From positions 1 to 64,000 of the forward strand of contig NZ_JAKMUZ010000015.1 of the NCBI RefSeq assembly GCF_027570195.1: a stretch of DNA of 64,000 bases, read 5' to 3'. Positions 46,029 through 55,300 of this stretch are shown in pieces; within the stretch, counting starts at the first letter, position 1; each line of letters begins with the position of its first letter. The position numbers and the translations under genes were made by a program. The notes under the pieces were generated by a model, which made no database searches, had not been told where the DNA came from, and was given only the letters and a program-made list of their open reading frames with translations. The DNA comes from Corynebacterium yonathiae (lineage in GTDB: Bacteria; Actinomycetota; Actinomycetes; Mycobacteriales; Mycobacteriaceae).

Positions 46029-47546
46029 ATGCCATACACCGCTACCCGCGACATACCCTACGGTAATGATGCGGCCGCCATTTTTGACGGCCTCGCGCAA
46101 TCGCACGACTCCCTGTTGCTCGAGAGCGCAGACATTGAGACTAAGAAAAGCCTCAACTGCCTCGCTATCCTAAGGGCAGCACTCAAAGTCACGTGCCACG
46201 GCCACAGGGTCGAGGTACAGGTCCTCACAAAAGCGGGGGAGACTCTCCTTCCTTCCCTCTGCGATCGGTTCCGCCAGCGCGTAGTTTCACGTGAAACTAC
46301 TACCGCTGTATTCGAGTTTTCCCCTTCCGCCCAACCCGACGAGCGGAAGCGACTCCTTGCCGAATCTACCGCTGACATTCTGCGTTTCCTGCAACTGGAG
46401 GCCACCTATTCCTCTCCGTTATTGCCATTCCTAGGAGGCGGATTCGCTTATGATTACCTGGCCACCTTCGAAGATCTGCCCGAGGTCAAAACGGGGGCAA
46501 ATACCTACCCGGACTATGAGTTCCTGATTGCCCAAACGGTCCTTGAGGTAAACCACCTTCAGGGGACTGCACGCATAGAAGGCTGGGATATAGACCAAAG
46601 CCGCCTTAACGCGGAACTAGATTCCCTAGCGGCGCGGCAAGAGGCTCCACGCCCCACCGCACCACAGAAAGACAAGATCCGTGCGGTGGCTGATACGGAT
46701 GACGCAGCGTTTCGCGCGGGCGTTGAAAAGCTCCAACGCAATATCCATGCCGGTGATATCTATCAGGTAGTGCCCGCGCGTTCTTTCACCCTGGAATGTC
46801 CGAACGCCCTCGCGGCCTACCGGGCGCTACGAGAGACCAACCCTTCGCCCTACATGTTTTACGTTCGTGGTGACGGCTATGAACTATTTGGCGCCTCGCC
46901 AGAATCCAACCTCAGGTTTACGCCGGAAGATAGGCAAGTGCAGCTCTATCCCATCGCTGGCACTCGGCCGCGCGGTCTGCGCCGGGACGGCAGTATCAAC
47001 CATGAACTTGATATCCGCAATGAACTAGAAATGCGTACCGACCAAAAGGAAATTGCGGAGCACACGATGCTGGTGGACCTAGCACGCAATGATCTCGCAC
47101 GGGTAGCCGTTCCTCGTAGCCGCCAAGTGGCAGAGCTATTGCAGGTGGATCGCTACTCCCGTGTTATGCATTTGGTCTCCCGAGTCACAGCGACGCTCCA
47201 CCCAGATTTCGATGCGCTCGATGCCTATCGTGCCTGTATGAACATGGGCACCCTGACGGGCGCGCCCAAGCTTCGTGCCACCGAACTAGTGCGTCGAACG
47301 GAAGGTACACGGCGCGGATCCTACGGCGGGGCAGTGGGTTACTTGCGCGGCGATGGTGCCATGGATAACTGCATCGTCATCCGCTCCGCCTACGTCCAAG
47401 ATGGCACCGCAGTGGTGCAAGCCGGTGCTGGTGTTGTCAAAGATTCCGTCCCACAGGCCGAGGCCGATGAAACGGTACATAAGGCCTACGCCGTGCTCAA
47501 TGCCATTGCCGTGGCTCACGGTGCCGAATTGGAGGTACAACGATGA
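46029..47546 (+). CDS. trpE: anthranilate synthase component I
   Basis: 505 residues from the ATG at 46029; an upstream extension would run into the attenuator. The LLESAD motif (near residue 35) is the tryptophan feedback site. The catalytic domain has YPIAGTRPRG (alanine where PabB has lysine), VDLARNDLARV and TLTGAPKLRATEL. With TrpG it makes anthranilate from chorismate and glutamine. A perfect ParB site encodes VSRET at about residues 87-91. It overlaps trpG by 4 bases. Confidence 0.96.
   Translation: MPYTATRDIPYGNDAAAIFDGLAQSHDSLLLESADIETKKSLNCLAILRAALKVTCHGHRVEVQVLTKAGETLLPSLCDRFRQRVVSRETTTAVFEFSPSAQPDERKRLLAESTADILRFLQLEATYSSPLLPFLGGGFAYDYLATFEDLPEVKTGANTYPDYEFLIAQTVLEVNHLQGTARIEGWDIDQSRLNAELDSLAARQEAPRPTAPQKDKIRAVADTDDAAFRAGVEKLQRNIHAGDIYQVVPARSFTLECPNALAAYRALRETNPSPYMFYVRGDGYELFGASPESNLRFTPEDRQVQLYPIAGTRPRGLRRDGSINHELDIRNELEMRTDQKEIAEHTMLVDLARNDLARVAVPRSRQVAELLQVDRYSRVMHLVSRVTATLHPDFDALDAYRACMNMGTLTGAPKLRATELVRRTEGTRRGSYGGAVGYLRGDGAMDNCIVIRSAYVQDGTAVVQAGAGVVKDSVPQAEADETVHKAYAVLNAIAVAHGAELEVQR
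46284..46297. promoter_or_regulatory. parS: parS site 2 (in trpE)
   Basis: Perfect GTTTCACGTGAAAC, extended by TA on the left and TA on the right to a 16-18 base palindrome (AGTTTCACGTGAAACT). It encodes V-S-R-E-T in trpE. Confidence 0.9.
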
Positions 47547-48190
47547 GTTCGCCACACATTGTCCTTCTGGATAACTACGATTCCTTTGTTTATAACCTCG
47601 TCGATGCCCTAGCCGAGTTCGATACCACCGTATTTCGCAATACCGTTGCGGTGGAGGAGGTATTGGGGGCTCGGCCCGACATTATCGTGCTTTCCCCCGG
47701 CCCCGGCCATCCACGAGAAGCCGGCTGCATGATGGAGCTTATCGACGCCGCCCTGGGCACCACTCCCATTCTCGGCGTCTGCCTCGGCTTCCAGGCGCTT
47801 CTTGAATACCACGGTGGGGTAGTTGCGCCCTGCGGCCCGGTACACGGGAAATCCGTTCCGATGACTCTCACGCCAGCCGGGGCTCAGCATCCCGTCTTCC
47901 ACGGCCTTGCCATCGATACCGAACCTGGTCAACCGGGTCATCTCGGCACACAAATACCGGTCGCGCGCTACCACTCGCTCGGCTGTACGGATCTCCCGCG
48001 CGGAATGCGTTGCCTGGCGCACACCTCCTCAGATATTGGTGAGGTAGCCATGGCCGCAGAGACGCTCGACGGGAGGGCCCTAGGTGTGCAATTCCACCCA
48101 GAGTCCATTCTCACACCCACTGGCCCCATCATGCTTGCACGCTGCATTCACCAATTATCTTCCCGCCCCACTATGGAGAAAGAGGACTAA
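47543..48190 (+). CDS. trpG: anthranilate synthase glutamine amidotransferase
   Basis: A 215-residue class I amidotransferase that supplies ammonia to TrpE. It begins with LLDNYDSFVYNLVDAL, has the nucleophile in GVCLGFQALLEYHGG and the His/Glu pair in GVQFHPESI. It is separate from TrpD, whereas enteric bacteria fuse the two. ATG overlaps the trpE stop by 4 bases, and trpD follows 1 base after its stop. Confidence 0.95.
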   Translation: MSSPHIVLLDNYDSFVYNLVDALAEFDTTVFRNTVAVEEVLGARPDIIVLSPGPGHPREAGCMMELIDAALGTTPILGVCLGFQALLEYHGGVVAPCGPVHGKSVPMTLTPAGAQHPVFHGLAIDTEPGQPGHLGTQIPVARYHSLGCTDLPRGMRCLAHTSSDIGEVAMAAETLDGRALGVQFHPESILTPTGPIMLARCIHQLSSRPTMEKED

Positions 48191-48191
48191 A

Positions 48192-49226
48192 ATGAATCAA
48201 CCGGCCCTGCGAACCTTGCAAGCCTTTCTCAGCAACCCAGACCCAAACATCGAAGAAGCCACGGAGGTATTTACCCCCTTGGCCGTGGGCGCCTACGACG
48301 ATATTCATATCGCAGCATTGCTCACCCATATACGCGCCCGTGGCGAAACCTTCCCAGACGTTGCCGGCGCTGCCAAGGCCTTTTTGAAGGTGGGCTATCC
48401 ATTCCCCATCACTGGAAAGGGTCTCATGGATTCCGCCGGTACTGGCGGCGATGGCGCAAATACCATCAATATAACTACGGGTGCCTCGCTCGTCGCCGCT
48501 GCCGGGGGAGTGAAGATGATCAAGCACGGCAACCGCTCGGTCTCTTCCAAGTCTGGATCTGCGGATGTTCTCGAAGCCCTTAATATCCCGCTCGACCTAG
48601 ATGCCGCCCGAGCGGTCCGCCAATTTGAAGCCTCTAACTTTACGTTCCTGTTCGCCCCGGCCTACAACCCAGCTATCGCCCACGTGCAACCGGTGCGCAA
48701 GGCACTGGGCATCCCCACCATATTCAATACCCTCGGACCCCTCTTGTCTCCAGGACGCCCATCGCTCCAAATCATGGGCATTGCAAACCCAGATCAAGGC
48801 CAGCTCATTGCGGAGGTCTTCCGAGAACTTGGCCGCGAGCGCGCCTTAGTCGTCCATGGTGCCGGCACGGATGAGATTGCCACTCATGGCACGACGCAGG
48901 CTTGGGAGCTCAGGAACAGTGAAATTTTCAACTACCAGCTCACCCCTGAGGATCTCGGCATTGAGCGCCATGAGCTGGCGGAGCTGGCCGGCGGCGATGG
49001 CGCTGCAAATGCCCTAGCTCTCCGCGCGGTATTTTCCGGCCGAGGTAAGCCCGCCCATGTGGATGCCATTGCCGCCACTGCCGGAGCCATGTTTTACCTC
49101 AACGGGACTACCGAGAGTATCGCGATAGGAGTCGCTCACGCTAAGGATCTTATAAATGGCGGCGCTGTCGACGAGTGGCTCGATATTCACGAAAACGCCA
49201 ACTATGCAGTAGGGGAGGAGGGCTGA
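48192..49226 (+). CDS. trpD: anthranilate phosphoribosyltransferase
   Basis: 344 residues from the ATG at 48192 (MNQPALRTLQAFL). The PRPP-binding motif is SAGTGGDGANTINITTGAS split by reading into GTGGDG and NITTG, with KHGNRSVSSKSGSADVLEAL following. It transfers phosphoribose to anthranilate. Its stop overlaps the trpCF start by 1 base (TGATG), so the genes are translationally coupled. Confidence 0.95.
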   Translation: MNQPALRTLQAFLSNPDPNIEEATEVFTPLAVGAYDDIHIAALLTHIRARGETFPDVAGAAKAFLKVGYPFPITGKGLMDSAGTGGDGANTINITTGASLVAAAGGVKMIKHGNRSVSSKSGSADVLEALNIPLDLDAARAVRQFEASNFTFLFAPAYNPAIAHVQPVRKALGIPTIFNTLGPLLSPGRPSLQIMGIANPDQGQLIAEVFRELGRERALVVHGAGTDEIATHGTTQAWELRNSEIFNYQLTPEDLGIERHELAELAGGDGAANALALRAVFSGRGKPAHVDAIAATAGAMFYLNGTTESIAIGVAHAKDLINGGAVDEWLDIHENANYAVGEEG

Positions 49227-50632
49227 TGACGGTGAAGAAATTACCTACCGTGCTCCAAGAGATCGTCGCCCAGCGCCGCACTCATCTGCCGGTCATTCGT
49301 GAAAGGTTGTCCCATGTGGACCTCGCTAGCGTGCCACCCTCGGAGCGCTCGCTTGTCAAAGCACTCGATGGCACCAATCGTTTCATCATGGAATGTAAGT
49401 CTGCGTCACCATCTCTCGGGTTGATTCGCGCGGACTACCGTCCGGGCGATATCGCCCGCACCTACTCACTCTATGCCTCCGCCATTTCAGTGCTTTGCGA
49501 GCCTGAGCGCTTTGGCGGCGACTATGACCATCTGCAAACCGTCGCGCTATCTACCCATCTGCCGGTGCTGTGCAAAGACTTCATTATTGATCCCATTCAG
49601 GTTTACGCCGCACGCCACTACGGCGCTGATGCCATCTTGCTCATGATGTCTATCGTTGATGATGACACCTACGTTGAACTCAAGGCGCTGGCTGATGAAC
49701 TCGAGCTGGACGTCCTGACTGAAGCCATCACAGAGAAAGAAGTCCAACGGGCCTTACAGTTAGGTGCGGATATCATCGGTATCAATAACCGCAACCTCCA
49801 CGATCTCAGCATCGACCTAGGGCGCACCAATCATCTCGCTTCCCATATTTCAGAAGGAAAGACTATCGTATCGGAGTCTGGAATCCGCGACAACGCCACC
49901 GTCCGCCGGCTGGGCTCCCACGTGCACGCATTCCTTGTAGGCTCACAACTCAGCCGCCAAGAGGATATCGATCGGGCAGCTCGCGACCTTGTCTACGGCA
50001 CCAATAAAGTATGCGGTCTGACGTCTGCCTCCGCTGCGCAAGCGGCGCGCGCCGCAGGGGCCCGTTATGGAGGACTTATCTTCGCGCAGGATTCGCCGCG
50101 TGGTGTTTCACGTGAAACCGCGAGAGAGATCATCGCCGCGGAGCCTGGCCTGGACTACGTTGGCGTGACCCGCTCTTCGGATATCGAAGAACTCCGGAGC
50201 CTAGCCAAAATCCCCGGGCTCAAGGCCCTTCAGCTCCACGCCCCATTCCAAGGAAGTGGGGAAGCGGAGCGAGCATTCCTACACGCGGTCCGCGGGATCG
50301 TGGGTGGATTACCCCTCTGGCGTGCCGTCGATATGCTCGACCCCGAATTTGCAGCATTGGCGACTGACCTTTCCCCAGAAGCAGACGCACTAGTCCTGGA
50401 CTCCGGAAGTGGCGGGTCAGGAACCGCGTTCGAGTGGAACACCATTCCCCCTGAGGTTAAAGATAAGTCCTTCCTCGCCGGCGGACTCCGGTTGGACAAC
50501 CTCGAAGAAGCGCTGTCGATAGGCACCATGGGTCTTGACCTCAACTCGGGCCTTGAGTACGCACCCGGCCGAAAGGATGCCTCGCTTGTGTCCCAAGCTT
50601 TCAACATCATCCGACGCTATACACACCCATAG
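49226..50632 (+). CDS. trpCF: indole-3-glycerol phosphate synthase / PRA isomerase fusion
   Basis: 468 residues from the ATG at 49226. The N-terminal IGPS barrel (1-255) has [19 protein letters not shown] and [10 protein letters not shown]. The C-terminal PRAI barrel (256-468) has [10 protein letters not shown] and ends with [13 protein letters not shown]. It catalyses the third and fourth steps from anthranilate. The same fusion is characteristic of enterobacteria, and corynebacteria share it. A perfect ParB site encodes VSRET at the [13 protein letters not shown] position. Neighbouring trpB starts 13 bases after its stop. Confidence 0.95.
   Translation: MTVKKLPTVLQEIVAQRRTHLPVIRERLSHVDLASVPPSERSLVKALDGTNRFIMECKSASPSLGLIRADYRPGDIARTYSLYASAISVLCEPERFGGDYDHLQTVALSTHLPVLCKDFIIDPIQVYAARHYGADAILLMMSIVDDDTYVELKALADELELDVLTEAITEKEVQRALQLGADIIGINNRNLHDLSIDLGRTNHLASHISEGKTIVSESGIRDNATVRRLGSHVHAFLVGSQLSRQEDIDRAARDLVYGTNKVCGLTSASAAQAARAAGARYGGLIFAQDSPRGVSRETAREIIAAEPGLDYVGVTRSSDIEELRSLAKIPGLKALQLHAPFQGSGEAERAFLHAVRGIVGGLPLWRAVDMLDPEFAALATDLSPEADALVLDSGSGGSGTAFEWNTIPPEVKDKSFLAGGLRLDNLEEALSIGTMGLDLNSGLEYAPGRKDASLVSQAFNIIRRYTHP
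50105..50118. promoter_or_regulatory. parS: parS site 3 (in trpCF)
   Basis: Perfect GTTTCACGTGAAAC, preceded by T as in the 16-base consensus. It encodes V-S-R-E-T in the PRAI half of trpCF. Confidence 0.9.
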
Positions 50633-50645
50633 AAAGAACACGATC

Positions 50646-51851
50646 ATGACCGTTTCACGTGAAACACTCCTTCCAGCATACTTTGGTGAATTCGGTGGAC
50701 AGTTCGTCCCTGAATCCCTGATTCCCGCCCTCGACCAACTTGAGAAGGCTTTTGTAGAAGCACAGAATGACCCATCTTTTCGCGAAGAGCTCAGCGGTCT
50801 TTTGCGTGACTACCTTGGCCGCCCTACACCACTCACGGAGGCAAAAAACATAGGCGGCAAGGCAAGAATCTTTCTCAAGCGTGAGGACCTCGTACACGGT
50901 GGTGCGCATAAGACGAACCAAGTCCTCGGACAAGCCCTCTTGGCTAAACGTATGGGAAAGACTCGCATCATTGCGGAGACGGGAGCGGGCCAGCACGGCA
51001 CCGCCACCGCACTCGCTTGTGCTCTCTTGGGGCTCGAGTGCGTGATCTATATGGGAGCAAAAGACGTCGCGAGACAGCAACCCAATGTCTTCCGTATGGA
51101 GCTGATGAACGCGAAAGTCGTAGCCGTTGATACCGGATCCGGAACACTTAAGGACGCGGTGAATGAAGCGCTCCGCGATTGGACCGCTACATTCCATGAA
51201 TCCCACTATCTCCTTGGCACTGCGGCGGGACCCCATCCTTTCCCCACGATTGTCCGGGAGTTTCATAAGGTGATTTCCAAGGAAGCTAAGCAGCAGATGC
51301 TTGAGCACACCGGTGGTCTTCCGGATGTAGTGGTGGCCTGCGTCGGAGGCGGTTCCAATGCAATCGGCATGTTCGCGGACTTCATAGAGGAAGAACAGGT
51401 GGAACTTGTCGGTGCTGAGCCTGGCGGTGAAGGACTGGACTCTGGCAAGCACGGCGCCACCATCAACAACGGAACTGTAGGCATCCTCCACGGCGCACGA
51501 AGCTACCTCATGCGGAACACGGACGGTCAAGTGGAAGAATCATATTCCATTTCCGCCGGACTCGACTACCCGGGCGTGGGCCCACAGCATGCTTACCTAC
51601 ACTCCAGCGGACGGGCAAAATACGTTGGCATTACGGACGCCGAGGCATTAGAAGCATTCCAACTACTTTCCCAGCGGGAAGGCATCATCCCCGCCCTTGA
51701 ATCTTCCCATGCCCTTGCTTACGCATTGAAGCGGAACGACGAAGATATAACCATTTTGGTCTCTCTTTCGGGCCGTGGCGACAAAGATATCGACCATGTT
51801 CGCCACACACTTGAGGCCCATCCAGAATTTAAGCTGCAGGAGGAGCACTAA
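50646..51851 (+). CDS. trpB: tryptophan synthase beta chain
   Basis: 401 residues from the ATG at 50646. The start overlaps a perfect ParB site, so the protein begins [20 protein letters not shown]. The PLP lysine is in [17 protein letters not shown], and the phosphate-binding loop is [10 protein letters not shown]. It joins indole and serine to make tryptophan. The next gene, trpA, overlaps by 1 base (TAATG). It follows trpCF after 13 bases, with a weak AGAAAGAA leader. Confidence 0.96.
   Translation: MTVSRETLLPAYFGEFGGQFVPESLIPALDQLEKAFVEAQNDPSFREELSGLLRDYLGRPTPLTEAKNIGGKARIFLKREDLVHGGAHKTNQVLGQALLAKRMGKTRIIAETGAGQHGTATALACALLGLECVIYMGAKDVARQQPNVFRMELMNAKVVAVDTGSGTLKDAVNEALRDWTATFHESHYLLGTAAGPHPFPTIVREFHKVISKEAKQQMLEHTGGLPDVVVACVGGGSNAIGMFADFIEEEQVELVGAEPGGEGLDSGKHGATINNGTVGILHGARSYLMRNTDGQVEESYSISAGLDYPGVGPQHAYLHSSGRAKYVGITDAEALEAFQLLSQREGIIPALESSHALAYALKRNDEDITILVSLSGRGDKDIDHVRHTLEAHPEFKLQEEH
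50652..50665. promoter_or_regulatory. parS: parS site 4 (trpB codons 3-7)
   Basis: Perfect GTTTCACGTGAAAC followed by A. It begins 6 bases after the trpB ATG and encodes V-S-R-E-T. Only 534 bases separate it from site 3, the closest coding pair. Confidence 0.9.
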
Positions 51852-52717
51852 TGAGCAACCGATACGAGAACCTATTCCGGTCACTCCACGAAAGGGGAGA
51901 GGGCGCGTTCGTCCCCTTCCTCATGTTGGGCGATCCAACCCCAGAGGACGCGCTGGACATAGTGCGCACCGTTGTCGCGGCCGGTGCTGACGCATTAGAA
52001 CTAGGCGTTCCATTTTCTGATCCCGTGGCCGATGGGCCAACCATTCAGGCGTCTCACCTGAGGGCGCTTGCGGCCGGCGCCACCGTAGATTCCGCCCTAG
52101 AACAGGTACGGGCGATTCGCTCAGAATTCCCTGAGCTTCCCATCGGCATGTTGATTTACGGCAACGTGGCTTTCACGCGCGGCTTCAACCGCTTCTATTC
52201 CGAGTTCGCGGAAGCAGGTGCGGATAGCATCTTGCTTCCCGACGTCCCCGTACGCGAAGGTGCTCCATTTATCGCTGCAGCAGAAAAGGCTGGCATCGAT
52301 CCAATCTTCATCGCCCCGGCTCGCGCTTCCGCAAGCACTCTCGAGGGCGTTGCTCACCACTCGCGCGGCTATATCTACGCCATTTCGCGCGATGGCGTGA
52401 CAGGTACGGAGAGGGAATCTGAGACGCTCGGGCTTGAAGAAGTCGTAGCAAACATCAAAAGATTCGATGGTCCTCCGGTACTGCTCGGCTTCGGCATTTC
52501 AGCACCCGAGCATGTACGCGATGCGGTGGCAGCCGGTGCTGAGGGCGCTATTACTGGCTCAGCCATTACTAAGATCATCGATCGCCACGTTTCACGTGAA
52601 ACGGCTGCAGAGAGCACCCAGATTGAAGGGAATTCAAGCCGCGCTCCCATGGACCCTGCGCTGCACAAAGAACTCGCTGAGTTTGTCACCCGCATGAAGG
52701 CGGCGACCCGAAAATAG
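51851..52717 (+). CDS. trpA: tryptophan synthase alpha chain
   Basis: A 288-residue TIM barrel. The catalytic glutamate and aspartate lie in DALELGVPFSDPVADGP, and the phosphate loop is in GFGISAPEHV and EGAITGSAI. It splits indole-glycerol phosphate and passes indole to TrpB. The last 35 residues carry HVSRETAAESTQIEGNSS, an insertion around a perfect ParB site, before the final helix. ATG overlaps the trpB stop by 1 base. A strong terminator follows. Confidence 0.95.
   Translation: MSNRYENLFRSLHERGEGAFVPFLMLGDPTPEDALDIVRTVVAAGADALELGVPFSDPVADGPTIQASHLRALAAGATVDSALEQVRAIRSEFPELPIGMLIYGNVAFTRGFNRFYSEFAEAGADSILLPDVPVREGAPFIAAAEKAGIDPIFIAPARASASTLEGVAHHSRGYIYAISRDGVTGTERESETLGLEEVVANIKRFDGPPVLLGFGISAPEHVRDAVAAGAEGAITGSAITKIIDRHVSRETAAESTQIEGNSSRAPMDPALHKELAEFVTRMKAATRK
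52589..52602. promoter_or_regulatory. parS: parS site 5 (in trpA)
   Basis: Perfect GTTTCACGTGAAAC. It encodes V-S-R-E-T near the C-terminus of TrpA, in a segment that looks poorly conserved. Confidence 0.9.
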
Positions 52718-52730
52718 TCCCACAACGAAT

Positions 52731-52770
52731 CAAACCCCTCGTCTGCTCGCGGCAGCTGACGAGGGGTTTG
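52731..52770. terminator. terminator after trpA
   Basis: CAAACCCCTCGTC (52731-52743) and GACGAGGGGTTTG (52758-52770) form a perfect 13-pair stem with a 14-base loop. GTTTAG follows on the plus strand. It can also stop the convergent symporter transcript, whose stop codon is 14 bases away. Confidence 0.9.
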
Positions 52771-52783
52771 GTTTAGAGAGCCT

Positions 52784-53995
52784 CTACACGGTTGCTTTTG
52801 CAGATTCCTCTTCGGAGGGTCCATTCTTTTCCCCTGCGAATTTGTCTACGATCATTGCAATGGCGCCGTCGCCGGTGACATTGGCGGCAGTGCCGACCGA
52901 GTCGATGGCAATGTAGGCGGCGATCATGAGCGCCACCATGCCATCATCAAAGCCCATCATGTCTGCCAATAGGCCGGCCGCCACCATCACGGCACCACCC
53001 GGAACGCCCGGAGCCGCAATCATCATGATTCCCAACAAGAAGATGAAACCAAGTCCGGTACCGGTACTAATATCGAGGTTTGCCATATACACGATCGCAA
53101 AGGCATAGAGCGTCAGCTTAATCATCGAACCGGACAAGTGAATGGTCGCGCACAGCGGGATGACAAAGCTAGCTACCGGCTTGGAAATTCCATTCTTTAG
53201 CGTGGACTCCAAAGACACCGGAATAGTCGCGGCAGACGAGGAGGTTCCCAAAGCCGTGAAATAAGCCGGCAGCATATTGCGAAGAGCCTTGAAGGGATTC
53301 TTCCCGGTAATCGCACCAGCAATGATGTATTGCAAGACCAGGTAGACCAGGGTCATAACAACCGCCAAAATCAAAACCTTGGCAAAGGCCGAAAGTACCG
53401 AGCCCAGATTGCCATTCATGCCCAATCCCAAGAACATGCCAAAGATGTAGAAGGGCAAAATCGGCACAACAAAGCCCCAGATTACCTTGACTACGACGTT
53501 CTCCAATTCCTTGGTGACAGCGTACAAGGTATCGGACTTCACTGTAGTCATCGCTACACCGATGCAGAACGACAACAAGAGGGCAGTCATAACCTCAAAA
53601 GGCGGTGCCATCTCCACCTCGAAGTAGGGAGAAAGTGCACCCTCATCAATATCGGAGACATTAGTAATCAGATTCTGACCGCTAAGCATGGTGGGGTAGA
53701 GCCAGTGGGCAAGCACGTAGGCAAGAAGACCGGCGACAATAGTGGAGCCATAGGATATCCCCGCTGTAACCCCCAGCCACTTACCGGCACCACGCCCAAG
53801 CCCCGCAATGGACGGAGCGATCAGCGCGAAAATAAGAACCGGGATAAAGAAGTTGAGAAAGTTGCTAAATAGTCCATTGAAAGTGGCGAATACGCGACCA
53901 AACCATTCTGGAGCGAATCGGCTGACCACCACGCCAAGGATGATGGCAACGATAATGCGGAACAGCAAAGATTCCGAAAGTTTCTTGAGATTCAT
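52784..53995 (-). CDS. DAACS family sodium:dicarboxylate/amino acid symporter
   Basis: A 403-residue symporter with eight or so membrane helices and two re-entrant loops. The serine-rich HP1 motif GTSSSAATIPVSLE and the helix-7 segment VYMANLDISTGTG (an NMDGT-like site) are the family signatures. It imports acidic amino acids, serine/threonine or dicarboxylates with sodium; the exact substrate is open. The ATG at 53995 lacks a strong ribosome-binding site. It converges with the trp operon. Confidence 0.88.
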   Translation of the reverse strand: MNLKKLSESLLFRIIVAIILGVVVSRFAPEWFGRVFATFNGLFSNFLNFFIPVLIFALIAPSIAGLGRGAGKWLGVTAGISYGSTIVAGLLAYVLAHWLYPTMLSGQNLITNVSDIDEGALSPYFEVEMAPPFEVMTALLLSFCIGVAMTTVKSDTLYAVTKELENVVVKVIWGFVVPILPFYIFGMFLGLGMNGNLGSVLSAFAKVLILAVVMTLVYLVLQYIIAGAITGKNPFKALRNMLPAYFTALGTSSSAATIPVSLESTLKNGISKPVASFVIPLCATIHLSGSMIKLTLYAFAIVYMANLDISTGTGLGFIFLLGIMMIAAPGVPGGAVMVAAGLLADMMGFDDGMVALMIAAYIAIDSVGTAANVTGDGAIAMIVDKFAGEKNGPSEEESAKATV

Positions 53996-54187
53996 ATACT
54001 TACAATCAGATCAGGTGCTCCACCTCTAGGACTAGCCGACCGAGGCGAAACAACGCAGTGCGGAGACAGGGGTCGATTCAATATCTATCAACCGACCTTA
54101 AATGCATACTACCTGAGCGCACACAGCCACAGAACACTCGGCCTAGGCACAATTTTTATCTCAGCGCTACAGGGTTAAACTGAGTAC

Positions 54188-54658
54188 ATGATCGCAGTGG
54201 GAATCATCTTCTTAATCCTCGCCGTCCTCCTCATCGTTGTGGGTACCATGGCCGCAACCAAACGCCTCCCCGGAAACAACTACATTGGCTTGCGACTTCA
54301 AGAGATCCGCAAATCTCGCGAAGCATGGGATAACGCCCACCGCATCGCTGGTCCATTCTGGATCCTCAGCGGCGTTTGCCTAGTCTTCGGTGGCATCGTT
54401 GCACTTAGCGCAGAGGGCTGGATGTGGCTCCTTCCTGCTCTTACCTTTGTGGCGGCAGTTCTCGCCCTTTCTGTAGGTTCCAACCTCGGCTCTCGTGCCG
54501 CGTTCCTCTACGAACAGGCACACGCTAATGAAGAAGGTTGTGGGGATTCCTGCAATTGTGGTTCCGAGGGTTGCGGTGGGGAAGAGGCCGCCGCGGCTTC
54601 TGCACCCCAGGTCGATGTCAACGCACTCCGTCACGCCGCACGAGAATCTGACAGATAG
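54188..54658 (+). CDS. SdpI family membrane protein
   Basis: 156 residues. An N-terminal helix, then the SdpI/YhfL signature LPGNNYIGLRLQEIRKSREAWDNAHRIAGP, then two more helices (about 58-75 and 80-100). A cytoplasmic or external Cys-rich tail CGDSCNCGSEGCGGEE around residues 119-135 may bind metal. SdpI proteins in Bacillus are immunity/signal proteins for a toxic peptide, but most homologues are uncharacterised. No toxin gene is apparent next to it. Confidence 0.78.
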   Translation: MIAVGIIFLILAVLLIVVGTMAATKRLPGNNYIGLRLQEIRKSREAWDNAHRIAGPFWILSGVCLVFGGIVALSAEGWMWLLPALTFVAAVLALSVGSNLGSRAAFLYEQAHANEEGCGDSCNCGSEGCGGEEAAAASAPQVDVNALRHAARESDR

Positions 54659-54986
54659 CAACGTCTGCTGCACCACCACCCCCTCTGGAGAAGAATCACG
54701 CCCATCCAGCGGGGGAATTTTTGTAGCTATGCCCCTTCGCTTGCGTAGACCACTGAATGTTTTCCGATAGTAACAGTGACGTTATGGGTCAGGCTTATTA
54801 CATCTTCTTGTTCAGTCACTTACGATATCGCGTCACCCCTTTTAACATATTGAACCATGCAACCCTAGGCTCTGCGAATAATTGACTTACCGCGCTATTC
54901 GCGTTACTGCTAATAACGATGGAGATTGCGTAAAGCTTCCGGGGAACCTAGAGAGTAAAGAGCATCAAAGACCTACGCTAGGCAAA
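54659..54986. other. spacer between SdpI-like and small secreted protein genes
   Basis: About 328 bases that look non-coding. TTGACT near 54890 and TGCTAATAA near 54911-54919 resemble promoter parts, but the distance between them is too long for one promoter, so the promoter of the next gene is not located with confidence. Confidence 0.45.
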
Positions 54987-55214
54987 ATGATCCATATGAA
55001 GAAAAGCACCGCCCTCGCAGCCATCGCCGCTTCGACCTTTGTCATTGGCGCTTACAACGAGCAAGGCCACAAAGAGGCGACACCCACACCGGTAGCGGAG
55101 GGGCAGTCAGCACATAGCATCGTTGATGATTTAGGCATTGAATCTGGCACCTATGAACTCACCCCTACGCCTAGTGGTCTCCCTGAAACATGGGAGGGCT
55201 ATCTGATTAGCTAA
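54987..55214 (+). CDS. small secreted or membrane-anchored peptide
   Basis: About 75 residues from the ATG at 54987 or 72 from 54996. A basic start (MKKSTALAAIAASTFVIGAY) followed by a hydrophobic stretch looks like a signal peptide. The mature part is acidic (SIVDDLGIESGTYELTP). The segment VIGAY resembles a lipobox V-I-G-A-C in which cysteine is replaced by tyrosine (TAC). I do not recognise a family. AGGCAAA precedes the first ATG. The first perfect intergenic parS site begins 9 bases after its stop. Confidence 0.5.
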   Translation: MIHMKKSTALAAIAASTFVIGAYNEQGHKEATPTPVAEGQSAHSIVDDLGIESGTYELTPTPSGLPETWEGYLIS

Positions 55215-55222
55215 CTTTCTGT

Positions 55223-55236
55223 GTTTCACGTGAAAC
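55223..55236. promoter_or_regulatory. parS: parS site 6 (intergenic)
   Basis: Perfect GTTTCACGTGAAAC, preceded by T. It lies between the small secreted protein and the Rieske gene, and is not part of a coding frame. Confidence 0.9.
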
Positions 55237-55300
55237 TTTGGATTCGATTGGCCACACAGCTGACGCCCAATGGACCCGCATGACCGGCTAGACTAGGGGC

